A stretch of 64,000 bases of DNA from Warburgia ugandensis (lineage: Eukaryota > Streptophyta > Magnoliopsida > Canellales > Canellaceae): positions 44,158,001-44,222,000 of the forward strand of contig CP141127.1 in the NCBI GenBank assembly GCA_035236585.1. The letters are read 5' to 3'. Positions 59,093-64,000 of the stretch are shown piece by piece. The position numbers and the translations under genes are program-made. A model generated the notes under the pieces. It saw only the letters and a program-made list of their open reading frames with translations, had not been told where the DNA came from and did not search any database. The first letter of the stretch is position 1; each line of letters begins with the position of its first letter.

Positions 59093-60171
59093 ATGGATAG
59101 GCTAGATATTATGGAAAGTTAAGTACTTAGGATAATAACTTCTAGGCAAGCTGCACCACAACCTTAGTTCCATAATGATTATACCTATTCTGAGCATTCC
59201 CATCCCACTCCTTCATGGCCAACAAGCTCCACATACAGTGGTTATTATAAAAAACCATTGGATGCACCTTCTACATTCACATACCCTAGCAATGATTACT
59301 ATCTTGGGATGAATTATAATGAATGGGCTAAGCATCATGAACAATCATGGTCTCAGGATTACCAATATCAGGAAGAAACACAACAATCCCACACTGATCA
59401 ACACTACCATGATTATTCAGATTATAAAACCATCATGGGTTCAGCCTACTCAACACTTCTTTAGTACCCAAATGTTGCAGCAATAGCAACCCTACAAGTC
59501 GTTTCCTCTACAGTATAAAGAGCAACTATTAAAAGATAATATGCAGTATTTTTTTGATAGAATGGAACAAACCATGGCTTCCATGGAAAGGGACAGTGAG
59601 GAAGTGAAATGAGAAAGGGAAAAATGGATTGAGGAAATGAAACCAATGTGGGAAAATATTGACAGAAACAATGCTGAACGTATAGAAAGGACAAAGGAAA
59701 TAAAACAAATTAGGGATACTGAAGAGCCATTTGTTACTAATATTAGAATGCAAATCGCTTATGATCATTGTGAGCCATAAAGTCCACAACCATCCATAGA
59801 ACCCTCCAACTTATAACTACTCGAGCCATGTCCTGCTCCTTACAATTGTGATGAAGAGACTTCCATTGATGAAGAAAATGAAATTGTTGAAACATCCAAC
59901 CCAAAACCTCTAAATTCATGTTCCACTTATTTTTATGACTTTGATGAAGACATATCCATTAAGGAGGTGAACAAGTTATTGGATATTGTGCCTTTAATGG
60001 ACACTTATCCATGGTAAGTTGGAGTAGATCCCCCTATAGAGCTTGAAATTCTTCTTAAACCTTTCAATGTAGAAGATGTACCTGATTGGGAGTTATCGAA
60101 CTTATTTGAACGATCACAAGATAGTTATGTAGGTCCACTTAACACCATAATATGGTGGTCTACTGTGTCAT
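59093..60171 (+). pseudogene. Unidentified retroelement ORF (about 360 codons), degenerate
   Basis: From ATG 59093 the frame has stops at about 59117 and 59165, then stays open as 'PSTFTYPSNDYYLGMNYNEW' and 'EQSWSQDYQYQEETQQSHTD', a Tyr/Gln/Ser/His-rich region. After a frameshift near 59440 the next frame reads 'YKEQLLKDNMQYFFDRMEQT', then a Lys/Glu-rich probable coiled coil ('REKWIEEMKPMWENIDRN'), then an acidic part ('NCDEETSIDEENEIVE', 'FDEDISIKEVNKLLDIV') and 'VEDVPDWELSNLFE'. No zinc knuckle, protease or RT is visible. It sits where gag would start. I do not recognise a function; a divergent gag-like or accessory protein is possible. Confidence 0.55.
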
Positions 60172-60194
60172 CACTACTAAAATTTGGCTTTATA

Positions 60195-60515
60195 AGATGG
60201 TCTTAATACAACTATCTAATAAAATTTTATAAGACTATTATGAGAAACCATCTTATATATTATAATTATATAAGATGGTTTAGGCACAACCATCTTATAA
60301 AAATTTTATATAAGATGGTTCTCAAAAATCATCTTATATTACTAATATAATATATGATGATTTTTCAAAACCATCTTATATTTTAAAAAGAATAAAGACT
60401 ACTATAGATAACCATCTTATATCAAATTTTGATAAGATGGTTATTGATAACCATCTTATATTAATAACAATATAAGATGGTTTTTAAAAACTATTTTATA
60501 TTTTTCATCTTTTAT
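60195..60515. repeat. Subterminal hairpin array of the second CACTA element
   Basis: Repeated TATAAGATGGTT and AACCATCTTATA in alternating orientation, about ten copies, many in back-to-back pairs such as 60280-60340 and 60430-60490. The organisation is the same as at 33620-33985. Confidence 0.87.
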
Positions 60516-60979
60516 AAGTTGAAGTTCATCCTTTAGTTTTAGACTCTCAGTTGCTTCGACAACAACTCGAACATTGGGTTGAATTTACATGTACTTTATC
60601 CTGAACTTGTATTTTCTCAGTTGATACCAGTTGGGTAGTATTCATTATTATACTTTGTCATATGTTTACTTTATTTGATGTTTATGGGTACAAAATTCCT
60701 TTTCTTTTTCTTCTTGCATTTGTGTGATATATTCATGTATACAGACCAATGTGTGGAACATTTGTGTGTATGGATTAGTCATGTTCTTGCATCATTCTTA
60801 CTTTTTCCAATCCTATGCTTGAAAAGTGTTGGATCCTCTAATATATATTAATTAATATATTTTTACTATGTACCTTTTATGTTCACATCAAGTATTTGGT
60901 TAAATGCCAAACCCATGTTATTAATCTTTTTGTGTCTAGAAAGTCTTTGCACACATTTGAACTTCAACTTTTGGACAAA

Positions 60980-62065
60980 ATGGACAAATATGCTTGGATG
61001 AGTGTAGAAAGATCATCAAGGGAATATGAGGAGGGAATAGAAAAGTTAATTAAGTTTACACTTGGGGCAGGTGGTGATTGTAATCGAATGTGATGTTCAT
61101 GCTCGAGATGTGGAAACCTAAAAAAGGTTACCGTTGGTGAGTTGAGAGAACATTTGTGATTCAATGAAGTTGATGAAAGCTATTGGCTTTGGATGTGGCA
61201 TGGAGAGGAAATAGCTCATAGGCCCTCAGTAAGGGCTGAATGTGTATACGAAAAGGAAGCCACTCTAAGAAGTGGTGAAGATAGTAGTACAGCTACACCT
61301 ATGTTTCAAGATGTAGACAATGACTTCCAAGATGACCTAGAACAATTTAAGATTGCATTGGAGGAAGTTGATGAGCCATTGTATGTTGGGTTTACAAATT
61401 ATACCAACTTGTCTACACCAATAGAACTTTACAACATGAAATCAAGGTTTAGTATTTCAGATCATGGTTTTATAGAATTATTGAAAGTCATTAGTAAAAT
61501 GTTGCCCATGTAGAACAAATTGGTTAGGTTGACATGGGAGGTAAAGAAAAGTTTGGCTGCACTGGGCTTGAAGTATGAAAAGATACATGTTTATCCCAAT
61601 GACTACATCTTGTACAGAAAGGAGCACAAAGACAAAATTATGTGTCTAACTTGTGGACATTCAAGATGGAAGATGAGGAAGAATTCAAGTGACTGGCAAG
61701 TGAAAGATGTCCATACAAAGGTCTATGGTATTTTCCCACTATTCTATGATTCTAAAGAATTTTTTATATTAAAGAAATAATAAAGAAACTAGTATGGCAT
61801 GCTGAGGAGACAGTGGATGATAACTATTTACATTATCCAATAGATAGCCCTACATGGAAGCTTGTAGACTTCATGTGGCCCAAATTTGGAGAAGAACCCA
61901 GAAACTTATGACTTGCAATATCTGTAGATGGGATTAATCCTCATAATTTTGTGAGTAGCAAGTATTGTTTTTAGCATGTCATAGCAGCTTGTTACAACCT
62001 CCCACAGTTGTTGTGCTTAAAGAGGAAGTTTATAATGTTAACTTTGTTAATTTTGGGTCCCAAGC
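60980..62065 (+). pseudogene. CACTA transposase (TNP2-type), first two thirds
   Basis: From ATG 60980: 'MDKYAWMSVERSSREYEEGI', then after two stops (61091, 61157) 'WLWMWHGEEIAHRP', together the transposase-associated domain. Then 'DEPLYVGFTNYTNLSTPIEL' and 'FIELLKVISKMLP', a stop at 61511, 'YRKEHKDKIMCLTCGHSRWK' with a Cys pair, and 'VYGIFPLFYDSKEFF'. A frameshift at a T run (about 61759-61765) leads to 'LVWHAEETVDDNYLHYP', 'LAISVDGINPHNFVSSKY' with the Asp of the DG motif, and 'LKRKFIMLTLLILGPK', the Transposase_21 core. The last codon is cut by the LTR at 62066. Only a few lesions break the frame, fewer than in the copy at 33089. Confidence 0.9.
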
Positions 62066-63145
62066 TGTAACGACCAGGGTTTTTGTAACACATTTTGTAA
62101 TACATTTTTCAAAGGTAGGGCACCCTTAATAGTAAAAAAATTTCACAAAACAAAGTAGTGGAAATTCTTTTCTTTAAAACTTGTTTTGAGAAACCCAAGT
62201 CATCACTTCATACATAATATAAGTAGAATTTTGTATAAGATAAAATTCCATCGAAAGAATATACTTTTATTAAATTTTAGAATCGATCTAGTGATTCACA
62301 GTACAGCCCAGGTATTAGTACAATACTTGTCCAAATTACATAATCCAAATTTCAAACCTCACAATATATTAAAAACTCTCAATATAGTACAATGCTCTCA
62401 AATAAAATTAAAAATGCATGTCTTCAAGGGATATACCCTGATTTATTATTCTTCCAAATCTTCTTAAGTCTTGAGCGCCTAATTCTCCTTCTCTGTTTCT
62501 GAGATATTGTAAACATTGAAACATTTACAACACCTCAGTAAGTTATGCTTGGTAGGGGATTCAAGAAGCATAATAATTTGATAGTATAATCCTAATACTT
62601 CATAATCCTATAGTTCATAACATACTCATGAATCAATCTCTTTACTTTGTCATATATGTACATTCTTACACATTCATATGGTATACTGTGTATAAATATA
62701 TACATATGGTCAAAACCATAAAAATTAGTTAATGTCTCAAAACATAATCATATTCAGCTTATGCTGAGTTGATAAATCATCCAGACTTTACTGGAAATAC
62801 TCCCTCATTTGGGTAATGTCGGTAATCCAAGATTACTTGGCATCTCATCATGCCATATCATAAGGCATTTCACTATGCCATGCATTATAATGGAAAAATA
62901 CTCAAAGGACTACTATGTTATGATCTAATTCGTACTAGCACCCTTGGATAACTATGTTCATACTCCATGGATACCAAGTGTGGAAAATCATCTATGTCAT
63001 GCCTATATGGATAGACAGACCGTCACAGTGGTGGCCTTCTCATATTGCCCCACCTGACATTTTTCCTCTCTTTGAGCACGGTATTATCATATATATCACA
63101 TTTCGGAAAGTGGGTGACCAAACCCTACTACTCTCCTAGCATAGT
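62066..63145 (-). mobile_element. Family-2 LTR, part, inserted in the CACTA transposase
   Basis: It starts TGTAACGACCAGGGTTTTTG and follows 13576-14680 closely ('GGCAGGGCMCCCTTAATAGTAAAAAAATTTC', 'CACAGTACAGCC', 'GTGGTGGCCTTC'). It is interrupted at 63146 by a family-1 LTR near the 'CTCCTAGCATAG' block. The remaining part and the right target duplication would lie past the window. The left flank is CAAGC. Confidence 0.88.
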
Positions 63146-63502
63146 GTAACACCTGAGCAATTTACTCTATTTTTAAAAAAAATTGGACATTTTATGGGAA
63201 ATAAACTATGTTTAATGTTTCACTTTATTTAAAATAGTAACCCAAGGAATTTGTGAGGAAACTTGATACCATTAGATTCTACTAGAAAAATGGAATCCAA
63301 CACCTCAAAGAACGCCGAAAATGGAGTTCGTATGAAGAAGTTACGGCCGTTTAAAGATTAGGGGCAGTTCTGTAATTTAAATAGAAAACGAAAAAGGCAG
63401 AAAACAAAGGGGACCGTTTTGATAACGACACCCCATCGTCTTCCACCTCCAGATTTCTCCAGAAACCCTTTTTCTCCCGATTTCTCTAGAACACACCAGC
63501 GG

Positions 63503-63552
63503 AATGGTGGCACCACCATTGAGGGGCACCGCCTTCTCCCCTCTATAAAAGG
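63503..63552 (+). promoter_or_regulatory. LTR promoter: palindrome and TATA box
   Basis: AATGGTGG CA CCACCATT (63503-63520) lies about 22 bp upstream of CTATAAAAGG (63543-63552), in the same layout as 6667-6718 on the other strand. Confidence 0.6.
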
Positions 63553-63570
63553 CCCATCTCCCCCATGCCT

Positions 63571-63588
63571 CCCCCCCCCCCCCCCCCC
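63571..63588. repeat. Poly-C tract
   Basis: About 18 consecutive C downstream of the LTR TATA box. The length is likely unreliable in sequencing, and the 4331 copy lacks a comparable run. Confidence 0.9.
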
Positions 63589-64000
63589 CTTCTCTTTTCC
63601 GGTTTTGACATTGGGGTTTTTCTGCTTCAAGAATTCCGGCAACATAAGGGTTTAGGTAGGCGAGAGGAGCACAATCTCTGGCGACCCAGGTAAGCCATTT
63701 TTCCTTCCCTTCTCTCTGTTTCACTTCCCCAGGTCCGATCCAGGCTGAATCTAGTGTTTTCCAGCCAAAAATCGCAGGACCCAGGACTGAACCAACGAAG
63801 GAGACAATCCTGGGCGTGGTGCATGATGCACACCTGACTGAGCCCATGAATAGACCCGAGGCATGCGACTGTGCACGGGGGTGCGCGAGGGTGTATGGGT
63901 GAGGCCTTGGTGCGTCCCAAGCACAGTCCTAGTTCGACCGGTATGCATGGTCGGCCCAGGAGCCAAGGCACATTTCACCTACGCCAAAGGTGTGTTAGGC

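Larger units (their letters stand above)
55238..60171 (+). mobile_element. Athila/Tat-type element with family-4 LTR, cut by a CACTA transposon
   Basis: 5' LTR 55238-57854 (2617 bp), primer site 57861-57878, leader to about 59092, then an unidentified ORF to 60171, where the CACTA element starts. No gag, protease or RT motif is seen before the interruption. The leader resembles that of the family-3 elements. It is either a nonautonomous derivative or an element whose gag-pol lies beyond the window. Confidence 0.82.
60172..62065 (+). mobile_element. CACTA (En/Spm-type) transposon, left part
   Basis: It starts CACTACTAAAATTTGG at 60172, followed by the same subterminal motif as the element at 30029, and a plus-strand transposase of the same family. 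It is cut at 62066 by a family-2 LTR, and the rest, including the right terminus, lies outside the window. The three bases before it are CAT. Confidence 0.87.
63146..64000 (+). mobile_element. Family-1 LTR, 5' part, running off the window
   Basis: It starts TGTAACACCTGAGC and is the inverse of 7056 back to about 6200 of the solo LTR at 4331, sharing 'GGAATCCAAC', 'GAAGTTACGGCCGTTTAAAG' and the promoter layout. Sense is plus: a palindrome AATGGTGG/CCACCATT at 63503-63520, TATA (CTATAAAAGG) at about 63543-63552, then a C run. The left flank is CATAG. ORFs after 63640 fall in the GC-rich island and are not supported as genes. Confidence 0.9.

Noticed and set aside
63358-63978. Several overlapping ORFs near the right edge
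   Set aside because: They fall in the family-1 LTR and include a poly-C tract; they are not shared in frame with 4331-7056.

Overview
This is a repeat-dominated window from a large plant nuclear genome. It is A+T-rich, has no operon-like gene packing and has no convincing host gene. It carries Ty3 (Athila/Tat-type) polyprotein fragments, very long LTRs, CACTA transposons and an Au-type SINE, which together point to a flowering plant; I cannot name the species. Almost all 64 kb can be parsed as transposable elements inserted into one another.

Layout. (1) 1-8136: an old minus-strand Athila/Tat-type retrotransposon (gag, protease, reverse transcriptase, RNase H, start of integrase). It is invaded at its left end by a 3' LTR end (1-559), in gag by a solo LTR (4331-7056, target duplication TGGCT), and in its leader by an Au-type SINE (7718-7897). 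(2) 8137-24267: a long Athila-type LTR split by a shrunken element with an initiator-Met primer site (8142-12417, duplication TGTAT), a 4.1-kb solo LTR (13576-17695, duplication CCAAA) and another solo LTR (17944-20608). (3) 24268-29270: a 5-kb solo LTR. (4) 30029-34024: a CACTA transposon with a dead minus-strand transposase and hairpin-rich ends. (5) 34220-41438: another Athila-type LTR, unrecognised sequence, and a solo LTR (38401-41041, duplication CTATA). (6) 41439-55237: a plus-strand Athila-type element whose LTR is split by a minus-strand Tat/Athila element (42041-48867, duplication CAACA) and by a short solo LTR (51250-52623), followed by its primer site and gag. (7) 55238-64000: a nest in which gag is cut by a second LTR element, that by a CACTA transposon, that by a family-2 LTR, and that by a family-1 LTR running off the window.

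Five LTR families recur. Family 1 (about 2.6-2.7 kb): 4331, 8142, 38401, 63146. Family 2 (1.4-5.0 kb): 13576, 24268, 51250, 62066. Family 3 (Athila-type): 1, 8137, 34220, 41439. Family 4 (begins TGATAAG): 17944, 55238. Family 5 (begins TGTTAA in the sense direction): 42041 and 47770. Families 1 and 2 share termini of the form TGTRA...GTCRTCACA.

No gene is functional as read. Each coding remnant carries stops or frameshifts, many of them C-to-T type. The points most worth a second look are the five-level nest, a tRNA-Asp-like motif next to the primer site in Athila-type LTR ends, a palindrome just upstream of the TATA box in family-1 LTRs, the hairpin arrays of the CACTA ends, an unidentified ORF standing where gag is expected, and the microhomology-edged deletion in the 42041-48867 element. 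All assignments come from reading and pairwise comparison within the window, without database searches.
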